A DNA stretch of 64,000 bases from Leptospira wolbachii serovar Codice str. CDC (GTDB taxonomy: Bacteria; Spirochaetota; Leptospiria; Leptospirales; Leptospiraceae), in the NCBI RefSeq assembly GCF_000332515.2, contig NZ_AOGZ02000014.1:2372001-2436000 (forward strand), written 5' to 3'. Every line of letters starts with the position of its first letter. Positions within the stretch are counted from its first letter, which is position 1. The notes below the pieces were generated by a model that made no database searches, was not told where the DNA came from, and was given only the letters and a program-made list of their open reading frames with translations. The position numbers and the translations under genes are program-made. This document shows positions 9,102 to 18,094 of this stretch, in pieces.

Positions 9102-9255
9102 AGTCGTGGTCGTTAAGGAGTCCTTCTAGATAATTTTCGGCAGAAATGAAAAAAGAGAGTGAAAGGTTTTTTTCTACGGGAACCATCTGACATAATAAAA
9201 AAAATATTCTGTCATTTTAAGAAGGGGCCGATAATTCATTAGGAATAGACCCGTA

Positions 9256-12200
9256 ATGGCTGAGCCGATAGACAAATTGAGTCCGGAAGAAATCACACAA
9301 ATCGAGACGATGTTTTCGGCTCTCAATAAAAATCCGCTTTCATCGGAAGAACTGAATCCGATGGCGAAGGTTTTACGTGAGAAACTGGGATATACGAGTC
9401 CCATCGTACCTTCTGAACCTGAAGCCGACACGGACGAAGATTCTGGCTCCACCTTTGATGATTTTGATAACGAAGGGGCCGGCGATTCCGAAGCAGGGGA
9501 TCCTTTCTCCGGTCTCGACGATGAGGACGATGATTTTGGTCCTCCCAAACTTCCCAACCGAGAAGCAGAAGAAGACGATGGAATTGATTTAGATGAACTT
9601 CTCGGTGAAGACTCACCAAAACCCAGCCCCACACCTGCTGCTACTGACGATTTTGATTTTGATGCCCCTTCTTCTGACACAGAAGAATCCGATCCCTTTG
9701 CTTCCGATTCAGGAACCACAGACGAACCAGACCCGTTCGCAAGTATGGGCACTCCAGGAGAAACTTCTGGGGAAGATGATCCTTTTGCTAATTTAGATGC
9801 CGTCGATGAAGCTCCTTTAGAAGACAAACCAGCTCCTGTCATTGGCGATGATCCTTTTGCCAATTTAGGTGGTGAGGAAGATACTCCTCCTACTACCGAC
9901 GAAGATCTGTTTGCTGGTTTTGATTCCGGCGAAGAAACACCAACCCCTGCCGGTGATGATTTTGATTTTGGAGGTGGTGGGGACACAACTCCGGCCGGCG
10001 ACGATCCTTTTGCGGATATGGGTGCCACACCAACATCGACAGAAAGTTTCGGCGATGACCCATTTGGCGGACTTGATACACCTACCTCCGATACAGGGGG
10101 CGCCGATGATCCGTTTGGTGATCTTTCTACTCCTGCTTCTGGGGGAGAACCTTCTTTTGGCGATGATCCCTTTGCGGATATGGGATCGACCCCAACCCCA
10201 GCAGAATCCAATTTTGGTGATGATCCTTTCGGAAATATGGACAGTCCGTCCGCTTCGTCTCGTGATAATGAACCTGCCGATGTAGGTGGTGGATTTGATG
10301 ATCCTTTTGGTGACTTGGGTGTGGGAATGGAACCACCGAGTCTCGATGACGATCTCGGAGCTCCGTCTTTTGATGATTTAGCACCATCCATTGATGATAT
10401 GCCTGTCTCTACAATGGATGACTTTGGTTCAGAGGGCCCTGGGGGATTTGAAGAAGACCTCATGTCTCTTGGCAAAGAAGACGAACCAGAAGAGTCTTTA
10501 GAAGCCAACCTAACAGATGAAGAGTTGGCGGTCATCCAATCCGAGTTACTTCGTTATCCGCCAAAACTTCGTCGTACAATCATTGATACGATTGTGAACC
10601 AAAGGATTCCGGTTCGTAATCAGAAAGAAATCATTGAGCTCATCAAGGCACAACAAAAACCAGAAGACATCGCCAGTTACTTAAGTGGTCTTCTGGGAGA
10701 ACGAGTCGAACTCAGCGATTCTACAGGAAAATTTTCTGCCGATGGCGTTCCCATCATTGCGAGCCGAGATGCCTATACAAAAGAAGGAGCTGCACGCAAA
10801 CGAGAGTTAGTTCGTAGAACTATTCTTTCATCAGCAGCAGCGGTATTTCTTGTTTTTGGGATCGTGACTCTTTGGAAATATGTCATTGTTCCGTATCGTG
10901 CTAAAGCTCAGTATGCACTCGGACTCGAAAAAATCGAAGAGTATAGTTATGAAACAGATGCTCTTGAGAAGAAAAAACTCCTGGCCGATGCAGAAAATTA
11001 TTTTATCAAAGGGGAAGAGATTTTCCCACATAACTTAGAGTTTTTGAATAAATATTGTACTGCGTATACCAAAGCAGGGCTATATGAAAGAGCCTTTGAA
11101 AAATGTTTTGGAAAAGTGGAACCTGATTTTGGTTACGAGCCAGAAGACAAAGAACACAAACGTGCTTGGGAAAATAGAAAAGAAGTACCAAACATCAGTT
11201 TTGCGAAAAAAACAGAATGGAATGATGCAGGAGTTGAAACGGCTGGCCGACGACCACTTTCAGAACTCGCATTTTATCTTACGTCTCAAGACAAGGTTCC
11301 AAGAAGGGTTTTGAAGGCTGGGGCTTACATTGCCTCAAGGCTTAAATACAATATCCATGATATTGATACCTACATTGCCCTGGGAACCTTCCACTCCTTT
11401 CACAGAAAGGACTTTATCGAAGTTCCTCCTGGTAGTAATCGCAAAAAATACAAAAATGATCATCTTGCCATTGAATACTTCAAACGAGTGTTTACCGATG
11501 GTGGCGATCCAGATAATGTCGATGCGATCGCAGGAATTGCCAAGATTTTTTACAACAAACAAGAGTTTGGAACGGCTGTTAAATACTATAACGATATCAT
11601 TGAGAAGTATCCCAAAAATGCCATTGGACATGGTGGGATTTTATCAACATACATCGAAATGTGGAAACGAGATAATAACCCTCAATATGTTTTAAACCAT
11701 CATAGACAAGTTCGTAATGCTCTGAATATAGAAGATGAACTTTCTCTCTTTGTTTTGGCAAAACTAGCATCCTTTTATATTGATTTAGATTCTGAAGAAG
11801 TAAGAATCAAATACAACATCAACCCAGAAGACCAAGTGACCGGAATGGAGATTGATGATAATGTGGAATACCTTTTAAACATTGCTTATGGAAAAGAAGG
11901 TGGTTCTAAATTTGCGGAAGGATATTACCAAAGAGCTCGGTTCTATTTCAAAAAAGAAGAAGCGGCACGTGCCCTCAAACAATTGGAATTGGCATCAACT
12001 TACGATATCCGCCATTACTTAGCTGTATTACTTATGGCTGAGTATTATATCCAAACAGAAAATTATGATGAAGCTGTAAAACTCCTCAGAGAAGCGGACG
12101 ACCGTTATCAAAATTATAGAGAAAGGCTTGGTGAAAGAGATGAGGATGAAACCTTACTCGAAGGAAGTCCTGGAAGGATTTCGTTTAACTTAGGAAAAAT

Positions 12201-12894
12201 CCAATTTTTGGAAGCGGCTGGGATTAACGTAACAGACAATATACGAGAGTTTCCTGGTAAAAAAATCTATCCAGAACGTAGTATTGGAACTCTTTCTTAT
12301 GAAGAGAAAGAAAGAAGAAATGGTCTTTTTATGGCTCGCGAATCCTTCTTAGCTGCCTTGGATCGTGATATTTCAAAAGATCCAAAGATAGTCAGAGAAT
12401 GTTATTATTACTTAGGTTGGATTGATTATAACCATGGAGACTTTGCGCAAACTTTGGATTTTTGGGCAGAACTTCCGGAAGAAGATATTTATAATAACGC
12501 AACCTTACTTTTTGGAAAAGGAAATGCCTTTTACTATACAAGACAGTACAATGCTGCCCTTGGCAACTATCTGAAGTTAAAAGATGATTTTGAGCTGAAA
12601 GAACAAAGTTTGGGAAGAATCGATACAGAAAATTCGGATCATAGAGAAGTGTATGAAACCCTCACAGCCCTTTATAACAATATTGGGGCAGTGTATGAGA
12701 AAAAACAAGATACTATCAATGCTCTTAAATACTATTGGAAAGCCATGGAGACGGCACGCAAAATTGGTTCTGTAAGCGAAATTGCAAACTCTAACAAAGA
12801 TTTGGTGTTCGTTCGGGCCAAACTCGACCGTGAACCATTGTTAGAAGATTGGTTAGCTCCAACACTCGACCGGTTGACCGAAATCAAAAAATAG
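9256..12894 (+). CDS. Large single-pass membrane protein: acidic D-P-F repeat domain, TM helix, TPR region; FlcA-like candidate
   Basis: The 1212 residues fall into four parts. Residues 1-60 are helical. Residues 75-420 are low-complexity and acidic, with about twelve copies of a D-D-P-F-(A/G)-x-(M/L) unit. Residues 425-515 hold a compact domain (LRRTIIDTIVNQRIPVRNQ). A transmembrane helix lies at about 523-545 (ILSSAAAVFLVFGIVTLW). The rest is a TPR-like helical region with pairs such as YNDIIEKYPKNA and LYNNIGAVYEKK. Topology suggests cytoplasmic N-terminus and periplasmic TPRs. This layout resembles the spirochaetal flagellar collar protein FlcA (BB0326 of Borrelia), which is inference only. 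A signal to noise caveat: TPRs are generic. Confidence 0.7.
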   Translation: MAEPIDKLSPEEITQIETMFSALNKNPLSSEELNPMAKVLREKLGYTSPIVPSEPEADTDEDSGSTFDDFDNEGAGDSEAGDPFSGLDDEDDDFGPPKLPNREAEEDDGIDLDELLGEDSPKPSPTPAATDDFDFDAPSSDTEESDPFASDSGTTDEPDPFASMGTPGETSGEDDPFANLDAVDEAPLEDKPAPVIGDDPFANLGGEEDTPPTTDEDLFAGFDSGEETPTPAGDDFDFGGGGDTTPAGDDPFADMGATPTSTESFGDDPFGGLDTPTSDTGGADDPFGDLSTPASGGEPSFGDDPFADMGSTPTPAESNFGDDPFGNMDSPSASSRDNEPADVGGGFDDPFGDLGVGMEPPSLDDDLGAPSFDDLAPSIDDMPVSTMDDFGSEGPGGFEEDLMSLGKEDEPEESLEANLTDEELAVIQSELLRYPPKLRRTIIDTIVNQRIPVRNQKEIIELIKAQQKPEDIASYLSGLLGERVELSDSTGKFSADGVPIIASRDAYTKEGAARKRELVRRTILSSAAAVFLVFGIVTLWKYVIVPYRAKAQYALGLEKIEEYSYETDALEKKKLLADAENYFIKGEEIFPHNLEFLNKYCTAYTKAGLYERAFEKCFGKVEPDFGYEPEDKEHKRAWENRKEVPNISFAKKTEWNDAGVETAGRRPLSELAFYLTSQDKVPRRVLKAGAYIASRLKYNIHDIDTYIALGTFHSFHRKDFIEVPPGSNRKKYKNDHLAIEYFKRVFTDGGDPDNVDAIAGIAKIFYNKQEFGTAVKYYNDIIEKYPKNAIGHGGILSTYIEMWKRDNNPQYVLNHHRQVRNALNIEDELSLFVLAKLASFYIDLDSEEVRIKYNINPEDQVTGMEIDDNVEYLLNIAYGKEGGSKFAEGYYQRARFYFKKEEAARALKQLELASTYDIRHYLAVLLMAEYYIQTENYDEAVKLLREADDRYQNYRERLGERDEDETLLEGSPGRISFNLGKIQFLEAAGINVTDNIREFPGKKIYPERSIGTLSYEEKERRNGLFMARESFLAALDRDISKDPKIVRECYYYLGWIDYNHGDFAQTLDFWAELPEEDIYNNATLLFGKGNAFYYTRQYNAALGNYLKLKDDFELKEQSLGRIDTENSDHREVYETLTALYNNIGAVYEKKQDTINALKYYWKAMETARKIGSVSEIANSNKDLVFVRAKLDREPLLEDWLAPTLDRLTEIKK
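9486..10320 (+). repeat. Degenerate in-frame repeat encoding D-D-P-F units
   Basis: Inside the large TPR gene, GATGATCCTTTTG-like blocks recur about twelve times at uneven intervals. They encode variants of D-D-P-F-A-D-M-G and D-D-P-F-G-D-L separated by Ser/Thr/Pro/Glu-rich spacers. Unit length varies, so this is a diverged protein-level repeat and not a simple tandem DNA array. Phe-Asp-rich motifs in a long acidic chain are typical of disordered binding segments. Confidence 0.75.
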
Positions 12895-12901
12895 ATCGAA
12901 T

Positions 12902-13714
12902 TTAGTGTTTGCGGAATCTTTCGCGAATCCCGAGAAGAAAGAAATAGAAAGTTTCCCACATTCTTTGGATTCGGTAAGGTCTTGCGAGGATTCGCCAAAA
13001 CCAAATCAGTCCTCTTTCTTTGAACCACTCAGGGGCTTTTTTGTCAGCACCAGATAACATATCTAAGGCGCCACCCACACCGATCACAACTGCTTTGCCA
13101 AAATAACCAGTATTGTTTTCGATCCAAATTTCTTGGTCAGGAAAATCCATCGCGAGGAAGATGATATCGGGTCCTGTTTTTCGGATGGCTTCTTTGACTC
13201 GCATCTCTCGTTGCCGGTCCAGATGACCTGCATGCCTTCCAACGATACGAACTTTTGGAAAGTGTCTTGTGAGGTTAAAATAAATTCGTTCTACAATTTC
13301 GTCTTTTGCCCCAAAGATAAAGGCGGTGAATTCTTTGAGTTCTGCCAGACGAATGAGATCCATCATGACGGCAATGGGAGTGACTCTTTCTTTGAGTCTT
13401 CCCGAAGTCATCCATCCAATTCCAGCTCCTTCGACCAGAATGGTTCCGGCTTTTTCTGCAATCCGGTGGAGTGATTTTTTCGGACGCATCCGCATGAGTT
13501 TGATCGGATCTAAAAATAAAACGTGGTGCATGCCTTCTTTTTTCTCAAGCACGCGGAAGAGTTTAGCAATGGCTTCGTCTGTAGTGACGTTGTCGATGGG
13601 AATTCCCAAAACATTCAGAGTTTCCAGCTTGGAAACATCGATATTTTGGTATTCTAGTAGTATATCCCTCTCATCTTTTGAGGAATTGTGAACGATTTCG
13701 CTCAGTTGCTTCAT
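12902..13714 (-). CDS. WecG/TagA/CpsF family glycosyltransferase
   Basis: A 270-residue enzyme expected to move a sugar (usually N-acetylmannosaminuronate or similar) onto a lipid-linked acceptor in cell-surface glycan synthesis. Family blocks are seen in order: LDPIKLMRMRPKKSLHRIAE, AGIGWMTSGRLKERVT (the substrate-pocket stretch), RIVGRHAGHLD, GPDIIFLAMDFPDQEIWIE, and GVGGALDMLSGADKKAPEWF followed by RGLIWFWRILARP. The usual P-K-Q-E is P-D-Q-E here. It converges on the TPR gene with 7 bp between stops. The acceptor is unknown; no other polysaccharide genes are adjacent. Confidence 0.9.
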   Translation of the reverse strand: MKQLSEIVHNSSKDERDILLEYQNIDVSKLETLNVLGIPIDNVTTDEAIAKLFRVLEKKEGMHHVLFLDPIKLMRMRPKKSLHRIAEKAGTILVEGAGIGWMTSGRLKERVTPIAVMMDLIRLAELKEFTAFIFGAKDEIVERIYFNLTRHFPKVRIVGRHAGHLDRQREMRVKEAIRKTGPDIIFLAMDFPDQEIWIENNTGYFGKAVVIGVGGALDMLSGADKKAPEWFKERGLIWFWRILARPYRIQRMWETFYFFLLGIRERFRKH

Positions 13715-13840
13715 TTAGCCGGGCTTTCCTTTCCTATCTAAAACATTATGTCCAGTATCCTCTATTGTCGCCTCTAAATTTTTAAAAACTACCGTTTTTT
13801 CACTTGGATTGGAATCGAAAGAACGAGAAAAAGTATCAAA

Positions 13841-14866
13841 ATGTTTCGAAGCCATCTTTTCCCAATATTGATTCTCCTATTTCTCTCAAGCGCAAGTTAT
13901 GCGGAAAAACTTTCCATTTATGGAACTATACAAAATGGTACAACCGGTGGACTTGGTAAGGCAGATTCGATTCGAATGTTGGCTTTGCAAGGTGCGATGG
14001 TTCCTTTAGCAGACATCGGTCCACAATCGGGTAAATTTCGTTTTCCCGAAACGGATTTGCCCGAAGGAGCACCCATCCTTTTGCAGATTCAATACCAAGG
14101 CGTAAATTATAATAAAATGATTCCGCCAACTACCAAGTTTCGTACATCTCCGCAAGAAGTAACAGTGTTTGATACGGGGGCCGATCGCAAACAAGTCGCC
14201 GTAAAGAGCTTAATGCAAGTTATGCGAGAAAAAAAAGGCCTTCGCGTTTTTAAACTATTTCTAATTGATAACTCGAGTAAACCTCCCAGATCCTATGATT
14301 CCAAATTATCTCCTTTAGAATATTCTGTTGCTAAAGAAGCTACAGAGATCCTGGCACAAATCCAACAGCCAGGAAGTAAAATGGCCATTCCTTTAGGAAT
14401 TCCGGAAGGAACTAATGGAGGAAGGATTTTGGATCGGGCAATCCTACCTGGTGTATCGGAGATGCAAATCTCCTATTTCATCCCAAATAACAATGATACA
14501 TTCAGCGAACGAATGTTAATTGAATCCGAAAATGGAAAATTTCCCATCTTTGTCAAACCGCAAGATATGGAAATTACCACCGGTGAAAAAACTCCAGTCA
14601 CCAAACTAGACAAAGATGTTCCGGCTGGCCTGAGTGCTTACGTTCTTAGTTCCTTAGAATTTGGAACTACTGTGGAATTTACATTCTCAGGCGGAAAACC
14701 ACTTCCTACTATTTCCAACAATCCGAATCCAGAAATTTGGAATGGATCCATACTTACGAGTTGGGACCTTTCCCTTTTTGCAGTCGTGGGTTTTCTTGGA
14801 TTTTTATTTACGCTCTCATTTATTTTTGTCTATCGAAAACAAATAGAAAGGAAAAACAATCCATGA
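13841..14866 (+). CDS. Exported membrane-anchored protein of unknown function
   Basis: A 341-residue protein with a signal peptide (LFPILILLFLSSASYA, cut before EKLSIYG) and a C-terminal membrane helix (SLFAVVGFLGFLFTLSFIFVY) followed by a basic tail, so most of it should face the periplasm. The region after the signal looks like a beta-sandwich (IYGTIQNGTTGG ... APILLQIQYQGVNYN), similar in layout to carboxypeptidase regulatory-like domains, but I do not recognise a named family. The stop overlaps the start of the MFS transporter by 4 bp (ATGA), so the two proteins are coupled and may work together. Confidence 0.65.
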   Translation: MFRSHLFPILILLFLSSASYAEKLSIYGTIQNGTTGGLGKADSIRMLALQGAMVPLADIGPQSGKFRFPETDLPEGAPILLQIQYQGVNYNKMIPPTTKFRTSPQEVTVFDTGADRKQVAVKSLMQVMREKKGLRVFKLFLIDNSSKPPRSYDSKLSPLEYSVAKEATEILAQIQQPGSKMAIPLGIPEGTNGGRILDRAILPGVSEMQISYFIPNNNDTFSERMLIESENGKFPIFVKPQDMEITTGEKTPVTKLDKDVPAGLSAYVLSSLEFGTTVEFTFSGGKPLPTISNNPNPEIWNGSILTSWDLSLFAVVGFLGFLFTLSFIFVYRKQIERKNNP

Positions 14867-16227
14867 ACCAAAAACAAACAATACGAGATAAATCCTATCT
14901 GCGATTCTTTGGCCTCGCCGAACTCGCAGACCATGGAGCAAGAGGGATTTTAGCATTTTGGGTCATTTTAGGAATGGCCTTCTTTTTGTTCGGCGACCAA
15001 AACTTGATCGCACCGAATATGAAAAATATTGGTGCTTCTCTTGGAATTACAGATCCAAACGAAGTTGATTGGAAGTTAGGTGGGATCATTCCCGTATTGT
15101 TTTTTATTTTGGGTGGAGTGGTTTCCTTATCCATGGGATATCTATCGCAAACATTTTCGCGAAAGAACTTACTACTCGCAACAGTACTTCTCGGTGAAAT
15201 TCCCTGTTTTCTGACTGCTTATGTTGAAACGTATGATCAGTTTTTGGTTTTGCGTACCCTTTGTGGGTTTGGTCTTGGTGGAATTTTCCCCTTACTCTTT
15301 AGTTTGATTGGAGATTATTTTTCTAGTCAGTCGAGAGCGATTGCTACCGGATACGTGTCTTTGGCAATGGGGCTTGGTGTGGGAGTAGGGCAACTCCTCG
15401 GTGGAATTTTGGGTGGAGCAGATCCTATTAACGGATGGAGAGCTTCTTTTATTTATATGTCTGCGCCTTCTTTTATATTCGCAGCAATTTATTTATTCTT
15501 TTGTAAAGAGCCTAAACGTGGCGGGGCCGAAGGTGTTGTCAGTGATGAACTGTCTCACAAAATTAGTTTAAAAGATTTTAAATTACTCTTTGAAAACAAA
15601 ACCAACTTAGGAGCCTTTTTACAAGGCCTACCAGGTTGTATTCCTTGGGGAGTCTTCTTTGTTTATTTGGCTGATTATTATGAACACACTTACCACCTTT
15701 CCAAAGAAGTTTCTGCTGGTATGATTACCTTTGCCGCGATCGGAATTTTTATTGGAACTTTTTTCGGTGGGGTTCTCGGTCAAATTTTGTATAATATCAA
15801 AAAAACCTACCAACCACTTCTCTGTATGGGAACCACATTCTTTGGCGTATTTCCAGCAATCTTACTTTTATATTCCTTTGATATTGTCCCTTTTATGGGG
15901 TTATTCATTGCTCTAAATATTTTCACTGGAATTATGATCTCTGTCACTGGGCCGAATGTGCGAGCTGTTTTACTGAATGTAAACGAACCAAAATCAAGAA
16001 GTGCGATCTTCTCTATTTATAACCTTACGGATGATTTGGGAAAAGGGCTTGGGCCAGTGATGTCGGCAGTGATTTTAGGTCTGACTCCTGACCGGGGACT
16101 TGCTTTATCTATATCAATCCTATTCTGGATTCCTTGTGCTTTCGCATGGTTTCTTGTTTTGTTTAATTACGAAAAAGATGAAGAAAGGATGCATTTGCTT
16201 ATGAAACAAAATGCATCGGCAACATAA
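14863..16227 (+). CDS. Major facilitator superfamily transporter
   Basis: A 454-residue transporter of the inner membrane with about twelve hydrophobic segments. The loop between helices 2 and 3 is short and of the GxLxD/SxxFSRKN type (GYLSQTFSRKN). The cytosolic middle loop lies near KEPKRGGAEGVV. A conserved segment in the second half is SVTGPNVRAVLLNVNEPKSR. The ATG chosen is preceded by AGAAAGG and overlaps the previous stop; the frame stays open 126 bases further upstream but inside that gene. Substrate is unknown; it resembles the Spns/sugar-phosphate-like side of the superfamily only in general features. Confidence 0.85.
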   Translation: MNQKQTIRDKSYLRFFGLAELADHGARGILAFWVILGMAFFLFGDQNLIAPNMKNIGASLGITDPNEVDWKLGGIIPVLFFILGGVVSLSMGYLSQTFSRKNLLLATVLLGEIPCFLTAYVETYDQFLVLRTLCGFGLGGIFPLLFSLIGDYFSSQSRAIATGYVSLAMGLGVGVGQLLGGILGGADPINGWRASFIYMSAPSFIFAAIYLFFCKEPKRGGAEGVVSDELSHKISLKDFKLLFENKTNLGAFLQGLPGCIPWGVFFVYLADYYEHTYHLSKEVSAGMITFAAIGIFIGTFFGGVLGQILYNIKKTYQPLLCMGTTFFGVFPAILLLYSFDIVPFMGLFIALNIFTGIMISVTGPNVRAVLLNVNEPKSRSAIFSIYNLTDDLGKGLGPVMSAVILGLTPDRGLALSISILFWIPCAFAWFLVLFNYEKDEERMHLLMKQNASAT

Positions 16228-16248
16228 TATCTTTACCATTTGGATTGA

Positions 16249-16980
16249 ATGAAGATTAAACACAATTTACTCGACATTGAAGGGACAACGGCACCAATCG
16301 CCTTTGTCCATCAGGTTCTTTTTCCTTATGCAAAAAAACATATTGGTAGCTTCTTAAAGACATACCAGTTTTCAAAAGATCGCCAGAAAGAAATCCAATT
16401 AGAATTTGAGAAAGATATAACATTAGGTGAAAAAGGTTTTCTGAATCTTTTTGCAAAAGAGGGGACGACACAACAATCGAACACTATCTCTTTTTCTTTG
16501 GAACTCATTCCTTCTTACTTTGAATATTTGATAGAGAAGGATCGTAAGTTTGGACCTCTAAAAGAAATCCAAGGGAAAATTTGGAAAGAAGGTTATGAGT
16601 CAGGCGAAATCAAAAGTATAGTGTATGAAGATGTGCCTGTTTTTTTAAAAAATGCCAAGGAAGAAGGAATTCAGAATCATGTATATTCTTCTGGTTCCGT
16701 AGAAGCACAAATTTTGATTTACCAGTATTCAGAGTTAGGTGATCTTCGAAACTTTTTTACTTCTTATTTTGACACTGCTGTCGGTGGAAAAAGAGAGAAA
16801 ACAAGTTATGAAAATATTGCAAACGAGTTAAAATCTCCTCCGAACCAAATTCGCTTTTTTACAGATATCATAGAAGAAGCAGAAGCAGCAAATGCAATAG
16901 GTATGGATGTTGTGATTTTAAACAGACCAGGAAACCTACCGCAAAAACCGCACCACTTCCCCGTTTGGGATCATTTCTAA
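16249..16980 (+). CDS. mtnC: Enolase-phosphatase E1 (methionine salvage)
   Basis: A HAD-type bifunctional enzyme that enolises and dephosphorylates 2,3-diketo-5-methylthiopentyl-1-phosphate. The N-terminus carries LLDIEGTTAPIAFV, the MtnC version of the HAD motif with the nucleophile Asp and a Glu in place of the usual second Asp. YSSGSVEAQ is motif II, and FFTDIIEEAEAA is motif IV. VGGKREKTSYENIA follows the usual lysine position. The 243-residue length is normal. The mtnA gene, another step of the same pathway, lies about 38 kb away. Its stop overlaps that of the convergent norF-like gene by 4 bp. Confidence 0.95.
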   Translation: MKIKHNLLDIEGTTAPIAFVHQVLFPYAKKHIGSFLKTYQFSKDRQKEIQLEFEKDITLGEKGFLNLFAKEGTTQQSNTISFSLELIPSYFEYLIEKDRKFGPLKEIQGKIWKEGYESGEIKSIVYEDVPVFLKNAKEEGIQNHVYSSGSVEAQILIYQYSELGDLRNFFTSYFDTAVGGKREKTSYENIANELKSPPNQIRFFTDIIEEAEAANAIGMDVVILNRPGNLPQKPHHFPVWDHF

Positions 16981-17207
16981 GTTAGAATCCAAATACTAAA
17001 AGAATAGATTCCAATGAGTATAGGGAATGTGACCTTCCAAAAAGGATTGGCCTCTTTCAGATTCATAAATACAAAACAGATCAACAGAAACTTGATAGCA
17101 CTCATGAGAATCAAATTCCAATTTCCTGGAATCGTCTGGCCCATTCCAAAAAAGGAAAAGTAAACAATGAACATAAGAACGCTGTAAGTGATGATAATTA
17201 ATTTCAT
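16977..17207 (-). CDS. norF: NorF-like / COX4-type small membrane protein
   Basis: A 76-residue protein with three hydrophobic helices: IIITYSVLMFIVYFSFF, ILMSAIKFLLICFVFMNL and TFPILIGIYSFSIWIL. The size and the F-x-x-M-N-L-K-E-A stretch match the bacterial COX4_pro family and the small NorF proteins. It lies directly downstream of the norE-like gene, with 10 bp between them, and both face away from norCBQD; in Paracoccus norEF follow norCBQD. Role: helps full activity of nitric oxide reductase, mechanism unclear. Assignment to norF rests on gene order more than sequence. Confidence 0.65.
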   Translation of the reverse strand: MKLIIITYSVLMFIVYFSFFGMGQTIPGNWNLILMSAIKFLLICFVFMNLKEANPFWKVTFPILIGIYSFSIWILT

Positions 17208-17217
17208 TTTCTAGTAC

Positions 17218-17790
17218 CTACTGAATCAAATAAAGTGCGGGATAAAGTAATAGCCAAATCAAATCACACATATGCCAAAACACAGCTCCTGCCTCTAAGT
17301 TTTCAAAAGATATGGTTTTACGGCTTCCATAGATGAAAAAAAGAATCAGAATTCCCACGACAACATGGAGATAATGAAATCCAGTGAGTAACCAATAATA
17401 ACTGAAAAAAATACTGGTTTCTAGTCCATAACCTAACATCCATTTCTCTCTAAATTCGTAAAATTTGAGTATTAGAAATGCAAATCCAAATAAGATGGAT
17501 GCAGATAAGAAGACTGTAAAAAGATTTAAGTTGTTTTTACTTTTATAAAGTACAGCAGTCGCAATACAAAAACCACTCGTAAGTAAAAACACTGTATTCC
17601 AAAACGCAAAGGTTTTGTTCAGGTGTGACTGCATAAAAGAAAAAGCTGCAAGATCATTCGACTTTTCATAAACGAGCGAGCCAATCCCCATACAAAATGT
17701 AAGTACTTCTACAAGAACAATCATCCAAATCAGGATACCTCCAGGCGGATACCACAAGGATTGATTGGTTTGTATGTTGTTTTGATTCAT
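17218..17790 (-). CDS. norE: NorE-like protein (cytochrome c oxidase subunit III family)
   Basis: A 190-residue polytopic protein with five hydrophobic segments. It carries the COX3-type features WLLTGFHYLHVVVGI and EAGAVFWHMCDLIWLLLY. Short COX3 proteins next to nor genes are named NorE. I use the ATG preceded by GGAG (spacing 6) rather than a TTG four codons upstream. It forms an operon with the norF-like gene and is divergent from norC across a 300-bp regulatory region. It lacks neighbouring COX1/COX2, so it is not part of a normal oxidase here. Confidence 0.8.
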   Translation of the reverse strand: MNQNNIQTNQSLWYPPGGILIWMIVLVEVLTFCMGIGSLVYEKSNDLAAFSFMQSHLNKTFAFWNTVFLLTSGFCIATAVLYKSKNNLNLFTVFLSASILFGFAFLILKFYEFREKWMLGYGLETSIFFSYYWLLTGFHYLHVVVGILILFFIYGSRKTISFENLEAGAVFWHMCDLIWLLLYPALYLIQ

Positions 17791-18025
17791 CGTATTCTCC
17801 AAGACCTCTAAATATTTCCAAATAAGTGAATATTCAATATATATAATTTAATAAGAAAATTCTCTTTCGTTGACTAACTCTTAGGGATTTCCTATTCATA
17901 GGACAACCTGTATTCGAAAACTCTCTGTGAACGTAGTTCTTATTATATTAGATTGATTCTAGTTAGCAATTAATCTCCAATCATGATTCAAATGTCAATG
18001 ATATTAGAAAAATTCAAATTCGTAC

Positions 18026-18039
18026 TTGATATAAATCAA
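18026..18039 (+). promoter_or_regulatory. FNR/DNR-type operator upstream of norC
   Basis: TTGATATAAATCAA is a perfect TTGAT-N4-ATCAA palindrome. Its centre is 62.5 bp before the norC ATG. A -10 hexamer (TACAAT) starts 23 bp after its end, which puts the site at about -41.5 from the predicted start point, as in class II FNR promoters. The Crp/Fnr protein encoded at 24 kb has the matching recognition residues. Confidence 0.8.
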
Positions 18040-18061
18040 TGCCGAAACTAAAATCTGCTCT

Positions 18062-18067
18062 TACAAT
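18062..18067 (+). promoter_or_regulatory. Putative -10 box of the norCBQD promoter
   Basis: TACAAT lies where a -10 element should be if the FNR-type site is centred at -41.5; the start point would be near 18074. There is no -35 TTGACA, as expected for an activator-dependent promoter. AGGAGG, a strong ribosome-binding site, follows at 18084-18089, five bases before the norC ATG. Confidence 0.55.
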
Positions 18068-18094
18068 TCTAAAAATTGAAAATAGGAGGCAAGG

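Larger units (their letters stand above)
17791..18094. other. Divergent norE/norC intergenic regulatory region
   Basis: This AT-rich 304-bp stretch separates norEF and norCBQD. It contains the FNR-type palindrome and the -10 box described separately, both placed for norC transcription. For the minus strand, TATATATTGAATATTC close to norE is a likely -10-rich region, but no second FNR-type palindrome was seen near norE. No open frame of note was found. Confidence 0.6.

Noticed and set aside
9189..9214. Inverted repeat TGACA/TGTCA around an A-rich core before the TPR gene
   Set aside because: Only a few bases pair and the loop is a run of A. It is likely a chance pattern in AT-rich promoter DNA.
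9174..10535. 453-codon minus-strand open frame opposite the D-D-P-F repeats
   Set aside because: A Ser/Pro/Gly-rich translation that is just the antisense of GAT/GAC-rich repeat DNA; no real protein features.
17803..18025. Second FNR-type site near norE
   Set aside because: Sequences such as TGATTCAAATGTCAA have the wrong spacing, and no TTGAT-N4-ATCAA palindrome was found close to norE.
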